Made by a program: the position numbers and the translations under genes. From Streptomyces sp. S.PNR 29 (GTDB taxonomy: Bacteria > Actinomycetota > Actinomycetes > Streptomycetales > Streptomycetaceae): 64,000 nucleotides of DNA. Of this stretch, positions 26,794 to 36,219 are shown piece after piece. Location: NCBI RefSeq assembly GCF_030386795.1, contig NZ_JANUQM010000001.1:492363-556362 (forward strand), read 5' to 3'. Position 1 is the stretch's first letter. Every line of letters starts with the position of its first letter. The notes under the pieces are model-generated. The model ran no database searches. It had not been told where the DNA came from and worked only from the letters and a program-made list of their open reading frames with translations.

Positions 26794-27239
26794 GCGCACC
26801 CCGGCTGCCGGTGACCCGGGCACTGGCGGCACTGATCGAGAAGGCGACTGGTCGCCCCTGCGGCATCGGTGAACTCCCGCGCGTTCAGTTGGAGTCCGGG
26901 GAGTGGGAGCCCGCGGGGGCGCCGTACACCGTGCTCGACTCGCTACCAGGGGAGTTCAGCGGTCCGCCGCTTGAGGACTGGCACGCGGACGCCGCTTGGG
27001 GCTACCAGGTCACCTCGGTCGGCGAACGCGAGGACCAGGTGCAGTGGCTGGCTGACCGCGTACGCGCCGGCATCGTTGGCCGGGCCAGCGGCCGATGGGC
27101 CTATGACCTGCACATTCCCCAAGCCCGTGTCATCGACCGGGAGTTGGATCATGAAGCTGGAGGCGAGCCCTCTTTGTCGGCGGCAGGCGCTATCGTGTCC
27201 TACGTACAACGGTTCACGATCACCGTGACACCCACCTGA
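26790..27239 (+). CDS. Tail terminator protein
   Basis: A 149-residue protein starting at GTG 26790 and overlapping the previous stop by 4 bases. Features of tail terminator proteins are an N-terminal helix (TRALAALIEKATG), a central WGYQVTSVGEREDQVQWLADRVR segment and a beta C-terminus (IVSYVQRFTITVTPT). Position just before the tail tube fits. The 127 bases after it contain a C-rich/G-rich hairpin (around 27302-27321) that could trim transcription before the tube gene. Confidence 0.7.
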   Translation: MSAPRLPVTRALAALIEKATGRPCGIGELPRVQLESGEWEPAGAPYTVLDSLPGEFSGPPLEDWHADAAWGYQVTSVGEREDQVQWLADRVRAGIVGRASGRWAYDLHIPQARVIDRELDHEAGGEPSLSAAGAIVSYVQRFTITVTPT

Positions 27240-27366
27240 ACTCGCTTCAGGTTCCTCACCGCGGAGGCCCGCGCGGACGCTAGGCCCCAGGCCAGGCGAA
27301 CCCCCTTTGAACCTCAAGGGGCAGGGCCTCGGCACGGGACGCTGCCCCAGAAGTGGGAGCGGACCT

Positions 27367-28041
27367 GTGTCCCTGACCAAGCCGTCCACGAGCAAGCCGG
27401 CTACCCAGACCCGATTCCTGCGGCGCGGCATCTCCAAGATCTACTGGCTCAGGAAGGTCAACAACTCGGAGCGGCCGACCCGTACGGAGATCTCCGAGCC
27501 CAACCGGTTCGACCTGACCAAGGCGGTCAGTGACATCGAAGGCTGGGCGCTGGAGAACGAGCCGATCGAGACCCCCGACATGGGGAGCACCTTCAACTCC
27601 TCGATCCCGGGCAACGACAAGGCCGAGAGCAGCTCCCTGACCTTCTACGAGGACAGGTTCTCCGACGACATCGAGCAGGAGCTGCCCAAGGGCGCCAAGG
27701 GCTACGTCGTCTTCCTGCGCAAGGGCGACATCCCCGGTTCCCGGTCGGTCGACGTGTTCCCTGTGCAGGTCGCCACCCGCGCCGCGACGTACTCGACCGG
27801 CAACGAGGCCGCCAAGTTCCAGGTCACCTTCACCATCACCGAGGAGCCGTCGCTCGACGCCCCGGTGCCCGAGCCGGTGCCGCCCCACCCGCTGCCCACG
27901 CCGGTCGAGGACTGCGACGACCAGGAGCACGGCGGCTACGACCACGGTCATGAGCACCACCACGGCGGTGAGCAGACCGACGTCACCATTCTCAAGAGCA
28001 TCACTACGGCCGCCGCTGTCCACGAGCACGTCGAGGACTGA
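27367..28041 (+). CDS. Tail tube (major tail) protein
   Basis: A 224-residue protein starting at GTG 27367 behind GGGAGC. It is beta-rich with the expected N-terminal stretch (FLRRGISKIYWL..VNN) and the loop KGAKGYVVFLRKGD. It is stacked in rings to form the non-contractile tail. The C-terminus is unusual: a Pro-rich linker (VPEPVPPHPLPTP) then a His/Gly/Asp-rich segment (YDHGHEHHHGG), which may bind metal or be surface exposed. Confidence 0.85.
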   Translation: MSLTKPSTSKPATQTRFLRRGISKIYWLRKVNNSERPTRTEISEPNRFDLTKAVSDIEGWALENEPIETPDMGSTFNSSIPGNDKAESSSLTFYEDRFSDDIEQELPKGAKGYVVFLRKGDIPGSRSVDVFPVQVATRAATYSTGNEAAKFQVTFTITEEPSLDAPVPEPVPPHPLPTPVEDCDDQEHGGYDHGHEHHHGGEQTDVTILKSITTAAAVHEHVED

Positions 28042-28043
28042 GC

Positions 28044-28601
28044 ATGTCGCGCCCCGCACCGGCCAAGCGCCCGTCCCCTCCCGGCGAGTCCGCCACGGAG
28101 GGGGCGTGGGCGGCCAAGATGGACCGCCTGCGCCGCCGCGCCCGGCCCCAGAACAAGCTCCGTGTCTGTGACGACGACCAGCTTCGCCAGCGGTTCGAGG
28201 AGACCGAACAGGCAGCTCGGCGCGCCCGGTTCGTCGCCGAGGCCAACCCGGGCGACGAACAGGCGGCCCAGCAGGCTGCCGACGCCGCTGCCGCGCGCGA
28301 GGACGCCCGTACGGCACTGGACGCCGCCTCCGAGTTCCTCACCTTCCGCGCCCTGCCGCGCCCGGTGCTGGAGGAGCTGATCTCCGAGCATCCGCCGACC
28401 GAGAAGCAGGCAGAGGAAGGCGCCATCTTCAACGCGGACACGTTCCCCGCGGCGCTGGTCTCGGCCGCCTCCGTGGACGGCATGAGCCAGGAGGAGGCCG
28501 AGGAGCTGCTGAACACCTGGTCGGCTCCGGACGCAGGCGCCCTGTGGGACGCGGCCTGGCAGGTCCAGCAGGAAAGCCGGGTGGAGCTGGGAAAAGACTG
28601 A
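28044..28601 (+). CDS. Tail assembly chaperone (G product)
   Basis: A 185-residue protein right after the tail tube. It is rich in helical charged sequence (RQRFEETEQAARRARFVAEANPGDEQAAQQ), with LTFRALPRPVLEELISEHPPT, a pattern shared by actinophage tail assembly chaperones. It coats the tape measure during tail assembly. Close to its end there is a perfect slippery heptamer, G_GGA_AAA (28589-28595), three bases before the TGA stop at 28599. Confidence 0.85.
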   Translation: MSRPAPAKRPSPPGESATEGAWAAKMDRLRRRARPQNKLRVCDDDQLRQRFEETEQAARRARFVAEANPGDEQAAQQAADAAAAREDARTALDAASEFLTFRALPRPVLEELISEHPPTEKQAEEGAIFNADTFPAALVSAASVDGMSQEEAEELLNTWSAPDAGALWDAAWQVQQESRVELGKD

Positions 28602-28942
28602 TTCGCGACCCACAGCTGCGCGCCGAGCTGGAGCTGTGCGAGCGGTTCCAGATCCCGCACTCGCAGTTCCTCGGCGGTGACGGCCGGTGGACGGAGCTGG
28701 ACCGGGCCAAGGCGCTGGCGTGGGCGCAGTGGCAGCGGTCGGTGTGCCCCGAGTGCCACACCCGGCTGGAGGAGTGGGACCACGAACGCGGCGGTGACCC
28801 TCACGCCTACGTCACCGACACGCTGCGCTGCCCCGGCTGCGAGCTGATCGAGCAGGAACGGGACCACGTCCCCACTGACCGCTCCGGCTACGGCGTGAAG
28901 ATCCAGCTCCTGCCGCGCGACCAGTACCGCGAACGTCCCTGA
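28595..28942 (+). CDS. Tail assembly chaperone extension (T part, -1 frameshift)
   Basis: After a -1 slip on GGGAAAA (28589-28595) translation continues as ELGK-RLIRDPQLRAELELCE for about 115 residues to the stop at 28942, giving a GT fusion protein. The extension holds a four-cysteine zinc-ribbon-like pair (CPECHTRLEEW ... CPGCELIEQ). The layout is the conserved siphovirus G/GT arrangement; the frameshift itself is inferred from the slippery site and from the lack of a good separate start. Confidence 0.8.
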   Translation, partial: RLIRDPQLRAELELCERFQIPHSQFLGGDGRWTELDRAKALAWAQWQRSVCPECHTRLEEWDHERGGDPHAYVTDTLRCPGCELIEQERDHVPTDRSGYGVKIQLLPRDQYRERP

Positions 28943-28978
28943 TCAACCCCGCACGACGATGTAAGGAGGCCCGCTGCG

Positions 28979-31900
28979 GTGTCCGGGTTCACCCTGACCG
29001 TGGCGATGCGCGCCGAGGTCCGCGACCTGATCGCGGGAACGCGTGCTGCCTCCGGCCAGATGCGGACCCTTGCCGACCGCACCGATGCCGCCAACCGCAC
29101 GCTCGCCCGCCTGGACGTGCAAGGGGCCCGCCTCACCGGTCAGTTCGCTGCGCTCAACCGGTCCGCCCGATCGGCCGTCGGCGAGCTGAACCGCATCTCC
29201 GCCCGCGCCGCGGCGGCCCGCGCCAGCCTCCGCGCGGCCGGGGACGACGGGGCCCGCTCCATGTCCCGCCTCCAGCGGTCCGTGGCCGGCGTGAGCCGGG
29301 GCGGCATCTCCACCACCAACCTGCTCGCCGGTGGCGGTCTGCTGCTCGGCGCGGGAGAGATGGTCGAGGAGGGCAACCGCTACCAGCGGCAGATGAACCT
29401 CTTCCGCGCGGTGACCAACGCCACGGCCGCGCAGATGCAGCGCGCCGCCGTTGTCGCGCAGGAACTCGGCAACGACCTGACCCTTCCGGGTTCCACGGCT
29501 GCCGACGCGGCCGAGGGCATGGTCGAGCTGTCCAAGGCGGGTTTTCGCGCCGACCAGTCCATCGATGCCGTACGTGCCTCGCTTCAGCTCGCGGCGGCGG
29601 CCGACGTCAACGCCGCCACGTCGGCCAAGTACTTGGGCGACATCATGGATCAGTACGGCCTCGGTGCTGATCAGGCCGCCAAGGCATCGGACACGCTGGC
29701 GGCCACGGCCAACAGCGCCTCCGGCTCGATCACCGACATCTACTACTCGATGCGGTACGCCGGGCCGGTCGCCAACGCCCTCGGCGTCTCGCTGCAGGAC
29801 ACTGCGGCCGCGGTCGGCATGCTCGGCAAGGCGGGCATCCTCGGGCAGACGGCGGGCACGAGCTTGCGAGGGATCTTCGCGAACCTCGCGGCGCCCACCC
29901 CGAAGATGCGCAGCGCGCTCAAGGACCTTGGCATCGAAGCCTGGGACGCCCAGGGACGATTCCGGGGCCTGCGGGTTGTCATCGATGGCCTGGCCAAGGC
30001 CGAACACGACATGTCCCAGCGAGACTTCGCCGCAGGCGTCACACAGGCGTTCGGCAAGCCGGCGCTCAGTGGAGCGGTCGCGCTCGCCCACCAGGGCACC
30101 GAGTCCTTCGACGACCTGTCGATGGCCGTACGGCAGACCGGCGCCGCCGCGTCCATCACCGCGTCGCGCGGCCAGGGCCTGGCCGGCGCGATGGTGCAGC
30201 TGCGCACCCAGGCCCGGCAGACCGGGCTCGCGCTCTACGAGGGCATGGCCCCGGGACTGGAGTGGGTCACCCGGCTGCTGACGCGCGGGATGTCCGGAGC
30301 GACGCCGTACCTGACCGCGGCACTGGAGTACGGCCGCAACCTCGCCGTCCTGTACGGACCGGACCTGAAAGCCAAGACTCAGGAGGGCCTTGGCGGTCTG
30401 ATCGATGAGGCGAAGCGTTTCGTCGACCCGCTCAAGGAGCTGGGGGAGGACGCTCTCGCCACTGGCCTGAACCTGCTGATCAACGCGGGCGAAACCTTGG
30501 GCCAGGTCCTGCGCAACGCTGCCGACAGCGCGGAGCCCATCGTGTCCGCCGTCGCCAACCTCGGTGAGGAGGGTGGCGCGGCGGCGGGCACGCTCGACAT
30601 CATCGCCACCGTCGCCAACGTGGCCATGGACGCGGTCTCGGGCCTGTCCTTCGTGCTCGTGCCGATCGGGCACGTCGTGGGCGGCCTCGTCAGTGCCTTC
30701 GGCGCGCTGCCCGCCCCGATCCAGTCGGCTGCCCTGGCCATGCTGCTGTTCCGGCGCGTCCAGCCGACCCTGACCAGCGTCGCCAACACGGTCACCGGGC
30801 CCATCCGCACTGGATTGCAGGGATTCGCCCAGCAGATGCGGGTCCAGCAGGCGCTCGCGGCATCTGCCGGAGTGTCGCTGTCGCGGTACGGCGCGGCCTG
30901 GGCCGCGGTGCAGGCTCGGGTCGGTTTCCTGGGCACCATGACGGCGGCGTTCCGCAGCGCCAACGGCGCTGGCGTGACGTTCATGGGCACGCTGAACGGT
31001 ATTGGCCGCGCGGCCGGTTCGGGCCTGCGTTCCGCCGTCGGCGGCGTCACCAACGCACTCGGCGGACCGTTCGGGATCGCCATGGCCGGGGTTTCCGTCG
31101 GCCTGGGGTTGCTTGCCGCCCGGCAGCAGCGTGCGGCACAGGCGGCGGCCGAGCACCAGCAGCGCATCTCCTCGCTGACCTCGGCCTTGCGCGAGTCCGG
31201 CGGGCAGATCGACAGCAACGTGCGTCAGCAGGCGGCTCAGATCCTGCTGGACACCAAGACCAGCCAGGGGCAGCTGACCAAGGTCATGGAGCAGGCCGGC
31301 GTGCCGCTCGCGACGTTGACGGACGCCTACCTCGGGCAGGGCACGTCGCTGGAGGCGCTGCAGAAGCAGCTCATGGCCACCGCCAACTCCCACCGCGCCT
31401 ACCGGGACATGGCGGCTGGCAAGGCCAGCGTTCTCGACTACACGGACGTCGGTCAGCAGTACAAGGACGCCGCTGACGCTCTCGGCAGCGTCAAGGGCGA
31501 GATGGCCGAGTCGATCAAGAACGCCCGAGAGCTGGCCCAGGCGACCAAGGGCGCCGGGGACGGCACCTCCGCCTACGACCGGCTCAAGGCGGCTGTGGGC
31601 GGCCTCGCCGACGAGACCGCCGACGCCGACACCCGCACCCGCTCCCTCAAGACCGCCCTCGACCTGCTCTCCGGCGGCCAGATATCGCTCCAAGCAGCCA
31701 GGGCGAAGGTCAACTCCGCCGTGCTCGATCTGGAAGAGGGCAGCAGGAACGTCAGCCGCGACCAGGGGTTTGGCGGCCGGCAGCTCGTCAACCAGGACCG
31801 GACGCTCAACACCACCACGCGCAACGGGCAGCAGCTCTACACCCAGCTCACCGCGCTGTCCGATGCGGCAGCTGACGCCTCCGTGGCGACGTACGACCTG

Positions 31901-33241
31901 GCCATCCGTAACGGCGAGGCGCTGCCGGCGGCGCTGGCCAAGGCCCGTGGTGAGATGAGCCGGGCACGGGCCGAGGCGATCAAGGCCGCACGGGGCTACG
32001 GACTGACCCGAGCCCAGGCCGAAGGGGTTGCCGACAGCCTTGGCCTGCTGCCGTCGAAGGTGTCGTTGCTGCTCCAGACCAAGGGCATGGACAGCACGCT
32101 CGCGAACCTGATCGCGGTCCAGGCGGAGTTCCACCGGCTGCCGAACGCCAAGACGATCAAGGTCGACTCGCTGAGCGACGGCGCGCAGCAGAAGCTGCGC
32201 GAGCTCGGCTTCACCGTCAAGACGGTTCCCGGTACTCGCCAGATCAAGATCACCGCTCCGACCGCTGCCGCCCGGAAGAGCCTCGACGGGCTGATCGACA
32301 AACTCGGCCAGACCCCAGGCAGCAAGAACGTGCGCGTGTCCGCGCCGACTGCCGCGGCCATCAGGAGTCTGGAAGCGGTGCAGGCCAAGATCAGGGCCAC
32401 CCCGGGAGCGAAGTCCGTCGTCGTGCGCGCGCCCACGGCGCAGGCCCGTAAGGAGCTTCAGGCGCTGGGCTTCAGGATCGAGAAGGTCCCCGGGTCGAAG
32501 AACGTCAGGGTGACCGTGCCGACCAGTGGCCCTCGCAAGGCCGCTGACTCCATTCAGCGGCGCATCGATGCGTTGCGCGGCAAGTCGGTGACTGTCACGA
32601 CGCGGCACGTGAGCGTCTTCTCGTCGCTCGGCGACGGGGCCGGGGCCGCTGACGCCCTGCGTCAACAGGCCGAGAACCTGCGCAGGCGGGCCAACCGCCA
32701 CGCGGATGGTGCTGTCGTCGACTACTTCGCCGACGGAGGGATCACCGGGACTCGCCGTGAGCAGCACGTTGCTCAGATCGCCCCGGCCGGGAGCTGGCGG
32801 ATATGGGCGGAGCCCTCCACGGGGGGAGAGGCGTACGTGCCGCTCGCGGCCTCCAAGCGTGACCGCAGCAAAGCCATCGTGGAGGAAGTCGTCGGCCGTT
32901 TCGGCGGGCAGGTCGAGTGGTTTGCCAACGGCGGCGTACGAGGCCGCCGTAGCCGCGACTACAGCCCGGTCCTGGCCAGCTCCTTCCAGCGGGCCCGGAC
33001 CTCGGAGGTCATGGCGGGCGTGGTGCGGGCCTTCGACATCCGCACCGGCAGCGACCGTGCTCGCACTCGCGTGGTCGATGCCCGCGCCGGCGGGCGCGTC
33101 CAGGTCGTCGTCGTGCGCGAGCAGCAGCCGCTGATAGGAACCATGCCGGTCACGGTCACCGACAGCTCCGCCACACCTGAGCAGATCGGCAACGAAATGA
33201 TGCGCAACCTGCGCAACGCGCAGCGTGGCGGGAGGGTTTGA
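28979..33241 (+). CDS. Tail tape measure protein
   Basis: The longest gene, 1420 residues, starting at GTG 28979 behind AAGGAGG. The first 120 residues (VAMRAEVRDLIAGTRAASGQ) and the following block up to about 450 match the TP901-type tape measure domain (DGMVELSKAGF, IYYSMRYAGP, GILGQTAGTSLRGIF). Hydrophobic segments lie around residues 500-620 and 700-720. The C-terminal third has four imperfect repeats of about 40 residues with the pattern P-G-[ST]-[KR]-[QN]-[IV]-[KR]-[IV]-x-[AV]-P-T (about 1070-1200). A protein of this size predicts a tail of about 200 nm by the usual 0.15 nm per residue rule. Confidence 0.93.
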   Translation: MSGFTLTVAMRAEVRDLIAGTRAASGQMRTLADRTDAANRTLARLDVQGARLTGQFAALNRSARSAVGELNRISARAAAARASLRAAGDDGARSMSRLQRSVAGVSRGGISTTNLLAGGGLLLGAGEMVEEGNRYQRQMNLFRAVTNATAAQMQRAAVVAQELGNDLTLPGSTAADAAEGMVELSKAGFRADQSIDAVRASLQLAAAADVNAATSAKYLGDIMDQYGLGADQAAKASDTLAATANSASGSITDIYYSMRYAGPVANALGVSLQDTAAAVGMLGKAGILGQTAGTSLRGIFANLAAPTPKMRSALKDLGIEAWDAQGRFRGLRVVIDGLAKAEHDMSQRDFAAGVTQAFGKPALSGAVALAHQGTESFDDLSMAVRQTGAAASITASRGQGLAGAMVQLRTQARQTGLALYEGMAPGLEWVTRLLTRGMSGATPYLTAALEYGRNLAVLYGPDLKAKTQEGLGGLIDEAKRFVDPLKELGEDALATGLNLLINAGETLGQVLRNAADSAEPIVSAVANLGEEGGAAAGTLDIIATVANVAMDAVSGLSFVLVPIGHVVGGLVSAFGALPAPIQSAALAMLLFRRVQPTLTSVANTVTGPIRTGLQGFAQQMRVQQALAASAGVSLSRYGAAWAAVQARVGFLGTMTAAFRSANGAGVTFMGTLNGIGRAAGSGLRSAVGGVTNALGGPFGIAMAGVSVGLGLLAARQQRAAQAAAEHQQRISSLTSALRESGGQIDSNVRQQAAQILLDTKTSQGQLTKVMEQAGVPLATLTDAYLGQGTSLEALQKQLMATANSHRAYRDMAAGKASVLDYTDVGQQYKDAADALGSVKGEMAESIKNARELAQATKGAGDGTSAYDRLKAAVGGLADETADADTRTRSLKTALDLLSGGQISLQAARAKVNSAVLDLEEGSRNVSRDQGFGGRQLVNQDRTLNTTTRNGQQLYTQLTALSDAAADASVATYDLAIRNGEALPAALAKARGEMSRARAEAIKAARGYGLTRAQAEGVADSLGLLPSKVSLLLQTKGMDSTLANLIAVQAEFHRLPNAKTIKVDSLSDGAQQKLRELGFTVKTVPGTRQIKITAPTAAARKSLDGLIDKLGQTPGSKNVRVSAPTAAAIRSLEAVQAKIRATPGAKSVVVRAPTAQARKELQALGFRIEKVPGSKNVRVTVPTSGPRKAADSIQRRIDALRGKSVTVTTRHVSVFSSLGDGAGAADALRQQAENLRRRANRHADGAVVDYFADGGITGTRREQHVAQIAPAGSWRIWAEPSTGGEAYVPLAASKRDRSKAIVEEVVGRFGGQVEWFANGGVRGRRSRDYSPVLASSFQRARTSEVMAGVVRAFDIRTGSDRARTRVVDARAGGRVQVVVVREQQPLIGTMPVTVTDSSATPEQIGNEMMRNLRNAQRGGRV

Positions 33242-34173
33242 TGACCACACCAACCAAGCAGCCCCGCATCGAACTGGCCCCGTGGCAGTTCGAGATCGGC
33301 GGCGTCGTCTTCGGCCACGGCACCAGCGTCCCGGTCGGGAACATCGAAGGGCTCGGCTCGCCCGCGACCCGTCCACAGGATGTGGATAATCCGACCGGAG
33401 ACGGCACCTTCCCCGGCCAGGACTTCTACGGCACCCGCGCCCTGCGGTTCGAGGCCGGCATCAAGACACCTGGTGACCCGGCCAAGGCCGCCGACCTGCT
33501 GGCCCGGCTGGAGCTGGCCCTCGACGACCCGGACGCCAGAACCCGGCCCGAGGGCCGCCACGTACTGCGCGGACGCTGGCCCGGACACCGCACCCGCCGC
33601 ATGTATGGGCGCCTGCGGCGGGCGGAGGCCACCAGCACCACCACGGCGATCAACGGGTGGATCCCTCTCGACCTGGAGTTCGCCGGCACGGACCCGCGCT
33701 GGTACGACGACGAGCTATCGCAGCGGTCGTTGGGCCTCGACCAGGCCGCGAGGCCCAACGACCGCGACCGCACCGTCGACCACACGCTGTGCGCGCCCGA
33801 AAGCTGCGGCCACGCGGACCCGGACGACCGTCCCGGGTGGATCACCAACCACGGCAACGTGTCGACCTGGCCCAGCATCCGTATCCACGGCCCGGTCACC
33901 AACCCGCGCATCTGGAACACCGTCACCGGCCGCGTCCTCGAAGTGCGCCTGTCGCTGCGCGCCGGGGAGTGGCTGGAGATGGAGACCCGGCCCAACACCC
34001 GCTGGGCCCTGCGCAACGGCAAGGTCAACGTCGCGAACGACCTCACCCCGCCCTCACGGCTCGACCTGTTCGCCATCCCGCGGGGCCGCTCCGAGATCGG
34101 CTGGAGCGGCGAGGACCCCACCGGCACCGCGCGCCTCGAGGTGTCGTGGCGGTCGGCGTACACCGCCCTGTGA
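33241..34173 (+). CDS. Distal tail protein
   Basis: A 310-residue protein starting at ATG 33241, which overlaps the tape measure stop (TGATG). It reads as a phage tail protein of the Dit/Sipho_tail kind: N-terminal beta domain (WQFEIGGVVFGHGTSVPV), a middle DPRWYDDELSQRSLGL, and a C-terminal galectin-like part ending LRAGEWLEMETRPNTRWALRNG...LFAIPRG.SEIGW. It forms the hub between tail tube and baseplate. The gene order (tape measure, then distal tail) is standard. Confidence 0.8.
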   Translation: MTTPTKQPRIELAPWQFEIGGVVFGHGTSVPVGNIEGLGSPATRPQDVDNPTGDGTFPGQDFYGTRALRFEAGIKTPGDPAKAADLLARLELALDDPDARTRPEGRHVLRGRWPGHRTRRMYGRLRRAEATSTTTAINGWIPLDLEFAGTDPRWYDDELSQRSLGLDQAARPNDRDRTVDHTLCAPESCGHADPDDRPGWITNHGNVSTWPSIRIHGPVTNPRIWNTVTGRVLEVRLSLRAGEWLEMETRPNTRWALRNGKVNVANDLTPPSRLDLFAIPRGRSEIGWSGEDPTGTARLEVSWRSAYTAL

Positions 34174-34186
34174 ACGGAGAACATCA

Positions 34187-35113
34187 GTGACCCTTGTCCA
34201 GCCCCCGATGATGGTGCGCGGCGGCGACCACTCCGCCCGCGCCATGCGCCTGATGATCCGCGACCTGACGCGCGGCCGACAGGGCATCGCCGAGGCCGGT
34301 GACCTCAAGGTCCGCCCCCTGGAGACACCAGGGCCCGGGGTCCGTGTCGGCGACGGCTCCGCCCTGATCCACGGCGTACGACCGTGGCAGGGCGCCTACA
34401 CCCAGAGCAACGTCGGCGACGCGGTGGTCGACGTCCCGCCTACCGGGCCGTTCGCCCGTACCGACCTGCTCGTGCTGCGGGTGGAAGACCCCGAGTACGA
34501 GGGCGAGCGCGATCCCCGCCGGGAGGACATCGGCTACTTCCACCTCGTACAGGGCGTGGACCAGGACACCACCGTGCTGCGGGAGATGACCGCCATACCC
34601 CTGGCCCGCATCACCCTGCCCCGCAACACCGCCGCGGTCACCGCCGACATGATCACCGACCTGCGTCGGGTCGCCAATCCGCGCACCGAGCGGTCCCTGC
34701 GCACCGTGCATCCGACCGACACGGAGCAGGTGCCCGCCCCGCACGGCCGGTGGGCGAACTGGCCCAAGGAAGCCGCCTGGGACCTGGATATCCCGGCGTG
34801 GGCGACGAAGGCCACGATCGTGGTCACCCTCTCCGGCCTGCGCGCCGAGGCAGGGACCATATACGCCGAGCTGCGCACCCGCCTCGGCGAGCACAACGCT
34901 GCGGCGACCGTGGTCGACGACGACGGCACCACCACCCGCCGCGCTGGCGTGGTGCTCGCCGACACCCTCACCCTGCCCCCTGCCTACCGGGGCACTCGCC
35001 AGCGTCTTGCGGTGCAGATCAACCAGATCGACAAGTACGGCGATGGCGACCTGGCGGTGGCCAAGGGCACCACGGTGACCGCCGACATCGAGTTCACGGA
35101 AAGCCCGGTGTGA
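34187..35113 (+). CDS. Minor tail / baseplate protein
   Basis: A 308-residue protein starting at GTG 34187 behind GGAGA. The N-terminal 170 residues (MMVRGGDHSARAMRLMIRDLT, VRVGDGSALIHGVRPWQGAYTQS, LPRNTAAVTADMITDLRRVANP) match actinophage minor tail proteins that carry a small beta trimer domain. The C-terminal 130 residues look like a beta-sandwich (TKATIVVTLSGLRAEAGTIYAELRTR) that could bind host carbohydrate. Function at the tail tip is likely; receptor specificity cannot be read. Confidence 0.7.
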   Translation: MTLVQPPMMVRGGDHSARAMRLMIRDLTRGRQGIAEAGDLKVRPLETPGPGVRVGDGSALIHGVRPWQGAYTQSNVGDAVVDVPPTGPFARTDLLVLRVEDPEYEGERDPRREDIGYFHLVQGVDQDTTVLREMTAIPLARITLPRNTAAVTADMITDLRRVANPRTERSLRTVHPTDTEQVPAPHGRWANWPKEAAWDLDIPAWATKATIVVTLSGLRAEAGTIYAELRTRLGEHNAAATVVDDDGTTTRRAGVVLADTLTLPPAYRGTRQRLAVQINQIDKYGDGDLAVAKGTTVTADIEFTESPV

Positions 35114-36219
35114 TGCCCGACTACCGCTACATCCTCGCCCGAGCTGCCACCGGCGAGGTCCTGCACTGGAATCTGCCGCTGACCGAAGTCGAGTTCGGAC
35201 CGGAGAAGTCCGGGCCGGGCTCGCTCAGCGCCACCTTGAACCCCACCTTCGGCCGCAGGATGAGCGACATGCTCGACGACGCCGGCGACACGGTGATCCT
35301 CGTCGAGCGAAACTCCAGGCTGCTGTGGGGTGGGCTGCTGTGGCGGGCCGAACCGGAGGGGGCCAAACTCCCTGTCGAGGCATCCGGGTTCACCAGCTAC
35401 CTGCACCGGCGCTTCGACCTGCACGGCAACCTCGGCGGCCGCGGCCCGTACATCGAGGCCGACCCCTGCCAGGTCATCCGCGACGTGTGGGCGTACGCCC
35501 AAGAGCAGCCGGACGGCGACCTGCAGGTCATCGTGGACGATACGAAGTCGACGGCGACGACCGGCACAGCGAAGGACCCCTACACCACCTCCAAGTCCGA
35601 CCCCCGCAACCTGGGGGAGATCGTGGACGAGATGGCCGACATCGATGACGGCCTCGAATGGACCGAGACCGTCACCTGGGCCGGACACCGCGCCCAGCGA
35701 CGCATCGAACTGGGCGCACCTCGGCTCGGCCGACGGCGGGAGGACCTGACGTTCACCACCGGTGCCAACGTGTTCGGCGAGCCCCAGGTCATCAAGGACG
35801 CCGATGCCTACGCCCAGTGGGTCATCGGCCTGGGCGCGGGCGAGGGCAAGAAGCGCAAGGTCGTGGTCGACGGCGTGCGCAACGGGCGGCTGCGTCTGGA
35901 GCACAAGCTGGAGACCAGCGAGAAGGACGAGACCAAGCTCAAGCAGCGCGCCCGCCGCGAACGGCTGGCCCGGCAGATCCTGCCGACGCTCACCGAGCTG
36001 GAGATCGTCGACCATCCCGCGGCCCCCATCGAGGCATTGCGGGTCGGGGACGACGTACGCATCCGGCTGCACGAGCCGCACACCGCCTACGACGGATGGA
36101 ACCGCATCGTCGGCTGGACCGTACGGCCCGGTGAAGGGGAGACCCCTGAGCGCGTGACGCTGAAGCTGGAGCGCACGGTCAAGCCGGAGGAGAGCGGCGA
36201 CGAGACGGAGGAGCAGTAG
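35113..36219 (+). CDS. Minor tail protein (gp37-like, tail tip)
   Basis: A 368-residue protein with TGATG overlap to the gene before. The N-terminal MPDYRYILARAATGEVLHWNLPL and the SGPGSLSATLNP..., the aromatic RNSRLLWGGLLWRAEP motif and the later VGDDVRIRLHEPHTAYDGWNRIVGW identify the siphovirus gp37-like minor tail family common in Streptomyces and Rhodococcus phages. It probably forms part of the tail tip hub. Confidence 0.75.
   Translation: MPDYRYILARAATGEVLHWNLPLTEVEFGPEKSGPGSLSATLNPTFGRRMSDMLDDAGDTVILVERNSRLLWGGLLWRAEPEGAKLPVEASGFTSYLHRRFDLHGNLGGRGPYIEADPCQVIRDVWAYAQEQPDGDLQVIVDDTKSTATTGTAKDPYTTSKSDPRNLGEIVDEMADIDDGLEWTETVTWAGHRAQRRIELGAPRLGRRREDLTFTTGANVFGEPQVIKDADAYAQWVIGLGAGEGKKRKVVVDGVRNGRLRLEHKLETSEKDETKLKQRARRERLARQILPTLTELEIVDHPAAPIEALRVGDDVRIRLHEPHTAYDGWNRIVGWTVRPGEGETPERVTLKLERTVKPEESGDETEEQ

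Noticed and set aside
28943..33376. Very long open frame (over 1400 codons) on the minus strand opposite the tape measure gene
   Set aside because: High-GC third positions keep antisense frames open; the product is low-complexity Gly/Arg/Leu-rich without motifs and the plus-strand tape measure protein is clear.
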